This document shows, piece after piece, positions 51,025 through 59,176 of a stretch of 64,000 nt of DNA; within the stretch, counting starts at the first letter, position 1; every line of letters starts with the position of its first letter. A program made the translations under genes and the position numbers. Source of the DNA: Proruminimicrobium sp963666965. Its GTDB lineage: Bacteria > Elusimicrobiota > Endomicrobiia > Endomicrobiales > Endomicrobiaceae. The notes beneath the pieces are model-generated. The model ran no database searches. It saw nothing but the letters and a program-made list of their open reading frames with translations, and was not told where the DNA came from. The stretch lies in NCBI GenBank assembly GCA_963666965.1, contig OY762939.1:372001-436000 (forward strand). The letters run 5' to 3'.

Positions 51025-52047
51025 ATGACAGAATTCGTTTTGGATTTTGAACAGCCGGTTGTAGAACTTGAGAAGAAAATTTTAAGTTTAAAAGTGTCCG
51101 GTGAACACAGCAAAATTGATTTTTCGAGCGAAATCGCCGACCTTGAAGCTAAAAAAGAAAAATTAAAAAAAGAAATATACGGTTCGCTGACTTCATGGCA
51201 GAGAGTTCTTCTTGCCAGACATCCGAACAGACCGTATACATACGATTATCTTAAGATAATATGCGAGAATTTTGTCGAGCTGCACGGAGACAGAGCATAC
51301 GGAGACGATTTGGCTTTAGTCTGCGGTCTTGCGACTATAGACAATGTTCCGGTTGTGGTAATAGGCCACCAGAAAGGAAGAACAGTTCAGGAAAATATGG
51401 ACAGAAATTTTGCCATGGCTCATCCTGAAGGTTACAGAAAGGCCATGAGAATAATGAAAATGGCCGAAAAATTTAACAGACCGATTATAACGTTTATAGA
51501 TACGTCCGGAGCTTATCCCGGAATTGCCGCCGAAGAAAGAGGACAGGCTGAAGCGATAGCAAAAAATTTAAGAGACATGGCTCTTTTAAAAGTGCCAGTC
51601 ATAAGCATAGTTATAGGCGAGGGCGGTTCCGGCGGAGCTCTCGGTATAGGCGTTGCCAATAAAGTTTTGATGCTTGAAAACTCGTACTATTCCGTAATTT
51701 CTCCCGAAGGCTGCGCGGCGATTTTATTCAGAGACGCGACAAAAGCCAAAGAAGCTGCCGAAGCTTTGAAAATCACGGCAAAAGATCTTCTTAAAAGCAA
51801 AGTAATAGACGAAATAATAAAAGAACCCGTCGGCGGAGCGCATATGGATGCCGTCGAAACGGCTATGAATATAAAAAGAGCGGTCAATAAATATATAGCG
51901 CATTATTCAAAAATGTCTGATGAAAATATAGCCCGTGACAGATATGAAAAATTCAGAGCGATGGGTGTATTTGAAGAAGAAGCCGCGTCAAAAATAAAGA
52001 AGACGGAAAAAATAAAAAAAAATAACGTAAAAACCGGGAGGAAGTAA
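51025..52047 (+). CDS. accA: Acetyl-CoA carboxylase carboxyltransferase subunit alpha
   Basis: AccA, with AccD, transfers the carboxyl group from biotin to acetyl-CoA in fatty acid synthesis. The protein has the N-terminal ELEKKI/LKKEIYGSLTSWQRVLLARHP region, HGDRAYGDDLALVCGLA, FIDTSGAYPGIAAEERGQ (the carboxyltransferase loop), GEGGSGGALGIGVAN and MLENSYYSVISPEGCAAILF. The length of 340 residues is slightly over the E. coli value because of a basic C-terminal extension. accD was not seen in the window. The aldolase gene follows after one base. Confidence 0.96.
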   Translation: MTEFVLDFEQPVVELEKKILSLKVSGEHSKIDFSSEIADLEAKKEKLKKEIYGSLTSWQRVLLARHPNRPYTYDYLKIICENFVELHGDRAYGDDLALVCGLATIDNVPVVVIGHQKGRTVQENMDRNFAMAHPEGYRKAMRIMKMAEKFNRPIITFIDTSGAYPGIAAEERGQAEAIAKNLRDMALLKVPVISIVIGEGGSGGALGIGVANKVLMLENSYYSVISPEGCAAILFRDATKAKEAAEALKITAKDLLKSKVIDEIIKEPVGGAHMDAVETAMNIKRAVNKYIAHYSKMSDENIARDRYEKFRAMGVFEEEAASKIKKTEKIKKNNVKTGRK

Positions 52048-52048
52048 A

Positions 52049-53038
52049 ATGCCATTAGTACCTATGAAACAGATTTTGGAAGAAGCAAGAAAGAAAAGTT
52101 ACGGAGTCGGAGCTTACAACGTAAACAATATGGAACAGGTTCAGGCAATTATGGCTGCGGCGAAAGAAACCCAGTCTCCTGTAATCATTCAGGCCAGCAG
52201 AGGCGCATTGAAGTATTCAAATTTCACTTATTTGAAGCACATCATGTTTGCCGCCGTTGAAGAAAATCCTGAAATTCCTATAGCCGTTCATTTGGATCAC
52301 GGAAATTCATTGGCGACAGTAAAGGAAGCAATTGCGATCGGATTTTCATCTGTCATGATAGACGGTTCTCTTATGGAAGACGGAAAAACGCCTTCGGATT
52401 ACGCATATAACGTAGCCGTAACAAAATCTGTTGTCGAATATGCCCACCAGTTCGGAGTAACCGTTGAAGCGGAAATCGGAAGACTCGGCGGAATTGAAGA
52501 CGGAGTAGGTTCGGGATCGATTCATTTGACGGATCCTAAAGAAGCAAAAAAATTCGTCGAAGAAACCGGAGTTGACGCTTTGGCTATCGCAATCGGAACT
52601 TCGCACGGAGCATATAAATTTAAAGGTTCAAAAGAACTTGCTTTTGACGTTTTGAAAGAAGTAAGATCTCTTATAGATATTCCTATAGTTCTTCACGGAG
52701 CGTCGTCTGTTCCGCAGGAACTCATAGACGCAGTCAACAAATACGGCGGGAAAATGCCGGGAGCTACAGGCGTTCCGATGGAAAGCCTTCAGAAAGCAAT
52801 AGAGCTCGGCGTAACAAAAATCAACGTCGATACTGACGGAAGACTTGCAATTACCGCAGCAATAAGAAAAGTATTTGCGGAAACTCCTGAAAAATTTGAC
52901 CCGAGAGATTACTTGGCTCCGGCAAGAGAGGCTTTGAAAGGCGTTATCGCAGGCAAGATGAAAGCTTTCGGAACAGCAGGACACTGCGGAGAATATAAAG
53001 GCGTTTCTCTTGAAGAAATGAAGAAGTTTTACAAGTAA
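52049..53038 (+). CDS. fba: Fructose-bisphosphate aldolase, class II
   Basis: A zinc-dependent aldolase of glycolysis and gluconeogenesis that interconverts fructose 1,6-bisphosphate with glyceraldehyde 3-phosphate and dihydroxyacetone phosphate. Zinc and substrate motifs are visible: AVHLDHGNSLATVKEAI, VEAEIGRLGGIEDGV, AIAIGTSHGAYKFKG, VLHGASSVPQELI and INVDTDGRLAITAAIRK. The 329-residue length and the motif order fit the class II FBA type. The ribosome binding site GGGAGGAAG is strong, suggesting high expression. It starts one base after accA. Confidence 0.95.
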   Translation: MPLVPMKQILEEARKKSYGVGAYNVNNMEQVQAIMAAAKETQSPVIIQASRGALKYSNFTYLKHIMFAAVEENPEIPIAVHLDHGNSLATVKEAIAIGFSSVMIDGSLMEDGKTPSDYAYNVAVTKSVVEYAHQFGVTVEAEIGRLGGIEDGVGSGSIHLTDPKEAKKFVEETGVDALAIAIGTSHGAYKFKGSKELAFDVLKEVRSLIDIPIVLHGASSVPQELIDAVNKYGGKMPGATGVPMESLQKAIELGVTKINVDTDGRLAITAAIRKVFAETPEKFDPRDYLAPAREALKGVIAGKMKAFGTAGHCGEYKGVSLEEMKKFYK

Positions 53039-53045
53039 AATCTTG

Positions 53046-53074
53046 TTGACATAAACGGATTAGTCTAGTATAAT
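53046..53074 (+). promoter_or_regulatory. Consensus sigma-70 promoter
   Basis: TTGACA at 53046-53051 and TATAAT at 53069-53074, exactly 17 bases apart: a full match to the vegetative promoter consensus. It begins eight bases after the aldolase stop and drives the small membrane protein gene, whose ATG is 50 bases downstream of the -10. Confidence 0.88.
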
Positions 53075-53124
53075 TACTCGTGTGCAGCAATAATAGTGTT
53101 GGTAAAATATAAAGGGAGGATAGC

Positions 53125-53412
53125 ATGGCAAAGTATGAAATAAAAGGCGTTCTCGTAGGTTCTTTGGTGAAAAATTTCCCGGTAGTATTTGCATTGTTGG
53201 GCGCGTTGATCGGTATTTTTACGTTCTTCATATTCCCTACGGAATTGGCGGCTAATCTTGGTTTTGGAGCAAAGTTGTTGTCATGGCTCATTTTCATTGT
53301 TTTGTATACATTGATAATGTCAGTAGGTATCATTGCAGTTGCTTGGATTTACAATATCATCGTCGGCAAGATTGGAAAAGGCGCAGTTTTGGAATTGGAA
53401 CAAGCCGAATAA
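53125..53412 (+). CDS. Small two-helix membrane protein, probably highly expressed
   Basis: A 95-residue protein with two long hydrophobic segments (about residues 21-40 and 53-77), lysines near the N-terminus and an acidic end (LELEQAE). No family recognised. Its expression signals stand out: a perfect TTGACA-17-TATAAT promoter, the ribosome binding site AAGGGAGG, and its own strong terminator. It therefore forms an independent one-gene transcript between metabolic and signalling genes. Confidence 0.8.
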   Translation: MAKYEIKGVLVGSLVKNFPVVFALLGALIGIFTFFIFPTELAANLGFGAKLLSWLIFIVLYTLIMSVGIIAVAWIYNIIVGKIGKGAVLELEQAE

Positions 53413-53427
53413 TTTATAAACAAAAAA

Positions 53428-53467
53428 CCGGTCTGCCGTTTATCGGCAGGCCGGATTTACTTTTTTT
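53428..53467 (+). terminator. Rho-independent terminator
   Basis: An 11-bp stem (53428-53438 with 53444-53454, one G-T pair) and a 5-base loop, followed by ATTTACTTTTTTT. It ends the transcript of the small membrane protein gene. Confidence 0.9.
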
Positions 53468-53482
53468 AAAAGGGTATTTTTG

Positions 53483-54916
53483 ATGAGCCTTAGATTTAAG
53501 TTTACCCTGTACATATCTCTTCTTTTGCTGCTTGTTATTTTAGGCGTGTCATATAATATCTACGTGGCGCAAAAAAACTTTCTCACGCATCAGTTTTCGG
53601 AAACAAGACAAAAAACAATCACTACTTTTGTGGCAATGTGCAATGAAGCTTTAAGACTTCAGGATGAAGTGCAGATTCAAAATGCAATTGAACTTTTGAT
53701 TAAAACTTATAATCCGTCGGTAGTTTACGCCGGATACGTAAATTCAAACGACGTTACGATTTATCTCTCCAGAGACAATGATAAAAATATCGACACCGAA
53801 TTTAAACCAAGAATAAAAAAAACAGGCATACCGTATTCGGAGAATTATTATTCTCTGACGGGTCAGAAAATATTTGAATCCTGCGAGCCTTTGAGAAACA
53901 ACGGGCAGTACGGCGGAACGTTTGTTATAGGTTTTTCGCAGGAATATTTTGAAAAACAAATAGCTCTCGGTATTTCGCAGATGACAACCAGAATAAAAAT
54001 AGTTTCGGTTGTGGCTGTATTTGTAGGAATACTTCTGGCAAATTTTCTCGGTTATACTTTTGCAAAACCTTTAAAAATTCTCACGCATGCTTCCGAAGAA
54101 ATAACAAAAGGAAATCTTGATGTTGAAATAAAACTTAAAAGAAACGACGAAATAGGAGTTTTATTCAATACTTTCAATAATATGGCAAAACAGGTAAAAG
54201 AACTTGATTCGATGAAAGACAGTTTCGTTTCAAGCGTTTCACACGAATTAAGATCTCCGCTTGCGGCGATAGACGGATACTGTGATCTTCTTATAGACGG
54301 CATAGCGCAGGGACATCCTAAAGAACAGCAGCTAAAAGGCCTGCAGATAATAAAGCAGGCGGCGACAAGACTCACGAATTTTATAAATAACATTTTAGAT
54401 CTTGCAAAAATAAAAGCAAATAAACTGGAGCTTAAAAGAACAGAAACCGATATCGTTGCGGTTATTTCGGAGATAGCCGCCTTGTATCAGCCTTTGGCGG
54501 TGCAGCAGAAAAAAACAATAGGGCTTGATATAGTTTTCAGAAATCCGATAATCATATACGCCGATCCTGAAAAAATAAAACAGGTTGTTACAAATCTTGT
54601 AAGCAACGCCATGAAATTTACGAAAGAAAACGGGAATATAATTCTCAAAGTCCTTGAAAATTCTGCGGGATACGGCGATAATTATATAGAAGTCTGGATA
54701 AAAGACGACGGAATAGGTATTCCGAAACATCAGGTTGATCTTGTTTTTGAAAAATTTTTCCAGGTTCAGGACGGACAGTTCAAAAGGCCGAAAGGCACCG
54801 GGCTTGGACTTACGATAGTAGCCGAGATGATAAAACTACACAAAGGATACGTATGGGCCGAAAGCGATTTGGGATGCGGGACTACTTTCAAATTTGTTTT
54901 GCCTAAAAATTTATGA
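53483..54916 (+). CDS. Sensor histidine kinase
   Basis: A 477-residue membrane kinase. Residues 5-27 and about 172-192 are the two membrane segments, enclosing a periplasmic sensor region of about 145 residues with no recognised fold. HAMP follows (LGYTFAKPLKILTHASEEIT), then the dimerisation/phosphoacceptor helix with His254 in SVSHELRSPLAAIDGY, and the ATPase domain: VTNLVSNAMKFTKENG (N box), WIKDDGIGIPKHQV (G1), FEKFFQVQ (F) and GTGLGLTIVAEMI (G2). The ATG at 53483 is preceded by AAAAGGG. It overlaps the next response-regulator gene (ATGA), forming a dedicated pathway. Confidence 0.93.
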   Translation: MSLRFKFTLYISLLLLLVILGVSYNIYVAQKNFLTHQFSETRQKTITTFVAMCNEALRLQDEVQIQNAIELLIKTYNPSVVYAGYVNSNDVTIYLSRDNDKNIDTEFKPRIKKTGIPYSENYYSLTGQKIFESCEPLRNNGQYGGTFVIGFSQEYFEKQIALGISQMTTRIKIVSVVAVFVGILLANFLGYTFAKPLKILTHASEEITKGNLDVEIKLKRNDEIGVLFNTFNNMAKQVKELDSMKDSFVSSVSHELRSPLAAIDGYCDLLIDGIAQGHPKEQQLKGLQIIKQAATRLTNFINNILDLAKIKANKLELKRTETDIVAVISEIAALYQPLAVQQKKTIGLDIVFRNPIIIYADPEKIKQVVTNLVSNAMKFTKENGNIILKVLENSAGYGDNYIEVWIKDDGIGIPKHQVDLVFEKFFQVQDGQFKRPKGTGLGLTIVAEMIKLHKGYVWAESDLGCGTTFKFVLPKNL

Positions 54917-55842
54917 CAAAAGTTCTTGTGATTGACGATGAACCTTTTTTAAAGGAAATGCTGCACGATATATTTTCAATGGCCGGCTATGACGTCATTA
55001 CGGCTGAAAACGGCAAGGAAGGCCTTGATAAAATATACGGCGAAAATCCGGATTTTGTGATTCTAGACTGCTCTATGCCTGTAATGGACGGGTTTGAAGT
55101 TTTGTCCATTATAAGAAAAGAAGCGAGATTTGTTAATCTGCCCGTCATAATGCTTACGGCTCTAGCAGGAGATGCGGAACAGATAAAAGGGTTAAGTCTC
55201 GGCGTTGACGATTACATAACAAAACCTTTTAAATCTTCCGTGCTTCTTACAAAAGTAAAAAATATTTTGGAAAGAAAAAAGCAGAGTCTTGACGTAAATC
55301 CGCTTACTTCTCTGCCGGGCAATATTTCGATACAAAAATATGTGGAATCGAAAATTAAAGATAAGGCTGATTTTTCAATATTGTATTTTGATCTTTCAAA
55401 TTTTAAAAGTTTTAACGATAAATACGGTTTTTTTGCGGGAGATCTTGTAATTAAATTCACGGCTGGAGTTCTTGATAAGGCCGTTAAAGAAGTTCCCGGC
55501 AATAAATTTATAGGACATATCGGAGGAGATGATTTTGTAATCATATCCGAAATAGAATACGGAATAAAAATAGCCGAAACCGTAATAGGTCTTTTCGATT
55601 CCGGCATAACAGCTTTTTATAACAAAGAAGATATAGAAAAGGGATATATCGTGTCACTTGACAGAAACGATAATATACAGAAATTTCCCATAATGGGAAT
55701 ATCGATAAGCATAATAGCTACAAATATCGCCGACATTGTTGATTTTGCCGATGTGGCGCAGAGAGCTTCCGAACTTAAAAAAATAGCCAAAAAAAATAGT
55801 AAAAGTTCGTATGTTTTTGAACGCAGGAAATACGGCAGATAA
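54913..55842 (+). CDS. Response regulator with degenerate GGDEF domain
   Basis: A 309-residue protein. The receiver domain (residues 1-120) has VIDDEP acidic residues, the phosphoacceptor Asp52 in VILDCSMPVMDGF, and the conserved Lys in VDDYITKPF. The C-terminal half is GGDEF-like: NPLTSLPGNISIQKYVE at its start and HIGGDDFVII with GGDDF at 204-208. The inhibitory RxxD site and the usual ADxAMYxAK helix motif are missing, so cyclic-di-GMP synthesis is doubtful; it may bind a nucleotide or act as an adaptor. It is coupled to the kinase gene upstream. Confidence 0.85.
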   Translation: MTKVLVIDDEPFLKEMLHDIFSMAGYDVITAENGKEGLDKIYGENPDFVILDCSMPVMDGFEVLSIIRKEARFVNLPVIMLTALAGDAEQIKGLSLGVDDYITKPFKSSVLLTKVKNILERKKQSLDVNPLTSLPGNISIQKYVESKIKDKADFSILYFDLSNFKSFNDKYGFFAGDLVIKFTAGVLDKAVKEVPGNKFIGHIGGDDFVIISEIEYGIKIAETVIGLFDSGITAFYNKEDIEKGYIVSLDRNDNIQKFPIMGISISIIATNIADIVDFADVAQRASELKKIAKKNSKSSYVFERRKYGR

Positions 55843-55866
55843 ATTCTATTACCGCGGGGTTTTTAA

Positions 55867-56565
55867 ATGATAGAAAACAACAAAATAGTAATAGTTGACG
55901 ATGAAGAGGAAATCAGAGAGTTGGTCGCTGATGTTCTTGAAGCCGATAATTTTAAAGTCATAAAATGCGCCGATACGGATGAAGGCTACAAGAGGATTTT
56001 AAAATCCAAACCCGATCTCGCCATCCTCGACGTAAAAATGCCGCAGATTGGCGGAATAGAATTATGCAGGCTTTTAAGATCCGATCCATCAACAAAAAAT
56101 ATACCCGTAATCATGCTTACCGTTGAATCTACCGAAACCGATAAAGTGATAGGGCTGGGAGTAGGGGCCGACGATTACATAACGAAACCTTTCAGCAACA
56201 AAGAGCTTATAGCAAGAATAAGGGCTCTTTTGAGGCGCGTTTCAAGAAAAGAAGAATCAAGCGATATAAAAATAGACGGACTTATAATGAATCTTGACGC
56301 AAGAACCGTAACGCTTAATTCAAAAGAAATCAAATTAAGACCTAAGGAATTTGATCTTCTGCATATGTTTCTTATTAAACAAAATATAGTTCTTTCAAGA
56401 GATTTTATTCTTGAAAATGTTTTTGAATATAACGTGGCAGTTACGACGAGAACTATTGATACCCATATAAAAAATTTAAGACAGGCTCTTGGAGACTGGG
56501 GCGATAGAGTAGTTACCATTTTCGGACGCGGTTTTAAATTTGTTCCCGGTACGAGAAAAAAATAA
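55867..56565 (+). CDS. OmpR/PhoB-type response regulator
   Basis: A 232-residue transcription regulator. The receiver has IVDDEEEIRELVADVLEA, Asp55 in LAILDVKMPQIGG and GADDYITKPFSNKELIARI. The C-terminal winged helix (LRPKEFDLLHMFLIKQNIVL, VTTRTIDTHIKNLRQALG, VVTIFGRGFKFV) is of the OmpR type. It follows the REC-GGDEF gene by 24 bases and is the likely DNA-binding output of the same signalling set, which would make a one-kinase, two-regulator system. Confidence 0.93.
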   Translation: MIENNKIVIVDDEEEIRELVADVLEADNFKVIKCADTDEGYKRILKSKPDLAILDVKMPQIGGIELCRLLRSDPSTKNIPVIMLTVESTETDKVIGLGVGADDYITKPFSNKELIARIRALLRRVSRKEESSDIKIDGLIMNLDARTVTLNSKEIKLRPKEFDLLHMFLIKQNIVLSRDFILENVFEYNVAVTTRTIDTHIKNLRQALGDWGDRVVTIFGRGFKFVPGTRKK

Positions 56566-56571
56566 AAAATT

Positions 56572-56580
56572 TGATATAAT
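56572..56580 (+). promoter_or_regulatory. Extended -10 promoter
   Basis: TGATATAAT, the same extended -10 sequence as at 38592-38600, lies 17 bases before the ATG of the barrel-TPR gene. No good -35 box was seen. Confidence 0.5.
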
Positions 56581-56597
56581 TTCTGAGAAAGGTGCTT

Positions 56598-58733
56598 ATG
56601 AAAATAAAAAAAATAGCGGCAGCAATTATTACGGCAAGTCTTGTTTTTGCCCATTCGGATCTTAAAGCGAGCGCTCTGATATACGCTTTAAATCCCGATC
56701 CTGTTTCTGCGGCGATGGCTGATGCCGGAGTAGCTCTTGTATCCACGGTTATGCCCTCGGCAGTCATAAACCCGGCTTCAACGGTAGGTATTTACAGAGC
56801 AGTTGCTTCAGTAGGCGGTTCAAACGTAACGGGCGATATACAATATACTTTCGGTTCCGTAGGATTTGCGACCAATATAGGTATTTTCGGAGCATCGCTT
56901 ATGTTTGTCGATTATAATACCGGTGAATATTACGATAACGCAGGAAATACGATAGCTTTCGGCAAAACAACAGATATGGGAGCTATTTTAACGTATGCTC
57001 TTCCAATAAAAGAGTATCTGCCCGTTTTTATAGACCACGGAGGAGTAGGTATTAATTTTAAACTGCTCAGAAGTTCGCTTGCAGATTATGTTTCGGAAAC
57101 TTCGTCGGTGGATGTAGGAGCCGTTCTTGCCGTTCCGAAAATAAGAAATATGAGTATCGGTTTTGCTTTTAAAAATTTAGGAACATCGGAGAAATTTGTA
57201 AAATCATCTTCCGAACTTCCTCAGATGATGACGGCAGGTCTCGGATATGCCGATAAAGATTTATATAATTTAAAGCTTGCCATTGATTTTACCGACCAGA
57301 AAAATTACGAAGATTTTACGTCCATAGGTTTTGCAATCAGCCCGGTCTACTTTATGACTTTAAGAGCCGGTGTAAAATTGGGCGGGGAATCCATTTTAAA
57401 CAATACGAGAATGGGCGTCGGGCTTCAGTTTGAAACAATAAGCATTGACTATGCTTTTATTCCGTCTCAGGATTTGAATGCCACGCACAGTTTTAATTTA
57501 AGTTTTGCGTTCGGTTCTTTTGCAAACCAGAGAGCCGCTTATGAATACTATCTGGAAGATAATTTCAGAAAGGCGCGCGCCAGTTTTTATGCCAAAGATT
57601 TTGTAAATTCAAGACAGCAGTTTGACGATATACTTTCCGTTTATCCCGATCACAGGCCTTCGCAGGAATATTTAAAAAAGACAATCGAAGAGCTTGAAAA
57701 AATCGATGATTATAATTTTGCAAAAGTAAATAAATATATGAAAAAAGCCGATAAGGCCAGAGAAAAAAATAACGTCGTAAAAGCTGACAGATATTACAGA
57801 AAAGTTTTGGAGCTGGATCCGGAAAACAGAGTCGCAAAATCGGCCATAGAAGATATAGGGTCTGCGACTTCCGACGTTAAAGCTCTGCAGGAAAGAGACG
57901 CAAACAGCGACAGAATAACTTATCTGTGGGAAAGATATGAAAAGTTTTATAAGAAAGGTGATCTTATAAGATCGAAAGATTCTCTTAAATATATTTTAGA
58001 TATAGATCCTTCAAACGATCTTGCAAAAGAAAAAATGGTTGATGTTGACAACCAGCTTTCAAAAATCGCTTCGGATAAAGCTAACGAAATTTACGAACAG
58101 GCGATGAATTATTACAATAAAGGCGAATACGAAGAAGCGATAAAATATTTTGAAGCCGTTGTCGTTGCCGCTCCTCACAGGCTTGATGTGAGAACATTAA
58201 TAGAAAAAGCGGAAAAAAATATTCAGGATATAGCAGAGTACAAAAGGCTGACCGCTCTTGAAAAGGAACAGAATAAAGTTAGATCCCAGCTTGTAGGTTA
58301 TTTTGAAAACGGGCTCAAGAATTACGAAAAAGGAAAATATGAAGCGGCCGTCGAATATTTTAAGAAAGCAAAAGACATAGCCGAAAAATATGAGTTTAGC
58401 GAATATTATAAAAATGCAAATAATTACATATCAAAAATGAGTTACAGCCTGTCGGAACAGTATTATAAGAAAGGCTTTAACGCCTTCAGAGAAAACGATT
58501 TTGAGCTGGCGGCGCAGTCATATAAAAAATCTTTGGAATATAATCCAGGAAATACCTCGGCTTCATTTGAACTCGAGAGAGTCGCCGACAGCGTAGCGCA
58601 GAAATATTATGAAGAAGGAATGAACGCTTACAGCAGCAACGAGATGGATAAAGCAAGGGAATATTTAAGAAAAGCTTTGTATTATAAACCGGATAAAACT
58701 GAAGCAAAAAGAGCTTTGGACAGAATCAGATAA
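56598..58733 (+). CDS. Outer-membrane barrel (PorV/PorQ-like) fused to TPR repeats
   Basis: A 711-residue exported protein. The ATG at 56598 has AAAGGTG upstream; a GTG at 56592 is part of that site. A signal peptide (IAAAIITASLVFAHSDLKAS) is followed by a beta-rich domain (residues 25-310; DPVSAAMADAGVALVSTVMP, INPASTVGIYR) like the PorV/UPF0164 family of outer-membrane proteins. From about residue 315 at least six TPR-like units follow (NKGEYEEAIKYFEAVV, EKGKYEAAVEYFKKAK, RENDFELAAQSYKKSL). The TPR part probably faces the periplasm and scaffolds partners. The gene is six bases upstream of the FlgD-like gene. Confidence 0.8.
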   Translation: MKIKKIAAAIITASLVFAHSDLKASALIYALNPDPVSAAMADAGVALVSTVMPSAVINPASTVGIYRAVASVGGSNVTGDIQYTFGSVGFATNIGIFGASLMFVDYNTGEYYDNAGNTIAFGKTTDMGAILTYALPIKEYLPVFIDHGGVGINFKLLRSSLADYVSETSSVDVGAVLAVPKIRNMSIGFAFKNLGTSEKFVKSSSELPQMMTAGLGYADKDLYNLKLAIDFTDQKNYEDFTSIGFAISPVYFMTLRAGVKLGGESILNNTRMGVGLQFETISIDYAFIPSQDLNATHSFNLSFAFGSFANQRAAYEYYLEDNFRKARASFYAKDFVNSRQQFDDILSVYPDHRPSQEYLKKTIEELEKIDDYNFAKVNKYMKKADKAREKNNVVKADRYYRKVLELDPENRVAKSAIEDIGSATSDVKALQERDANSDRITYLWERYEKFYKKGDLIRSKDSLKYILDIDPSNDLAKEKMVDVDNQLSKIASDKANEIYEQAMNYYNKGEYEEAIKYFEAVVVAAPHRLDVRTLIEKAEKNIQDIAEYKRLTALEKEQNKVRSQLVGYFENGLKNYEKGKYEAAVEYFKKAKDIAEKYEFSEYYKNANNYISKMSYSLSEQYYKKGFNAFRENDFELAAQSYKKSLEYNPGNTSASFELERVADSVAQKYYEEGMNAYSSNEMDKAREYLRKALYYKPDKTEAKRALDRIR

Positions 58734-58738
58734 AATAT

Positions 58739-59176
58739 ATGAGAAAAATAATTGCCGTTTTAATTCTTTTGGCTGCGGTTTTTTCAATAGCTCAGGCCGG
58801 CGTAAAAGTGTTTCCTAATCCGTGGATACCCGAATCGGGACAGTCTCTATCGCCCAGCGGAGGAGATACGATAAAACACGGCAGCCTTAATGCTGACGGA
58901 TGGATAAAATTTGAATTTAACGATCCGGCTGAAATAGTTTCATCGGGAGAACTTGTTATATATGACGTTATGGGAAATCTTATAAGAAAAAGAAAATGGA
59001 TTCTTCCGGAACATGTTCCTCTGCCCAATACAAATACAACCGAAAATGAGAACCGCACAATCCACTGGGACGGTAAAGATGAAAGATACAGTTATGTGCC
59101 CAGCGGCGTTTACATCTGGATTATATATATAGACGGCGGCAAGAAATATACAGGCAAAGTGGTTATTGTCCGTTAA
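58739..59176 (+). CDS. Secreted protein with FlgD-like Ig domain
   Basis: A 145-residue protein with a signal peptide (IIAVLILLAAVFSIAQAGV) and one Ig-like domain of the FlgD type: VFPNPWIPESGQ, then IKFEFNDPAEI, LVIYDVMGNLIRK, IHWDGKDERY and VPSGVYIWIIYIDGGKKYTGKV. Such domains are usual C-terminal modules of secreted or surface proteins, but here one is almost the entire protein. It likely works with the preceding barrel-TPR protein. Its stop overlaps the end of the converging glycosyltransferase gene by four bases. Confidence 0.8.
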   Translation: MRKIIAVLILLAAVFSIAQAGVKVFPNPWIPESGQSLSPSGGDTIKHGSLNADGWIKFEFNDPAEIVSSGELVIYDVMGNLIRKRKWILPEHVPLPNTNTTENENRTIHWDGKDERYSYVPSGVYIWIIYIDGGKKYTGKVVIVR

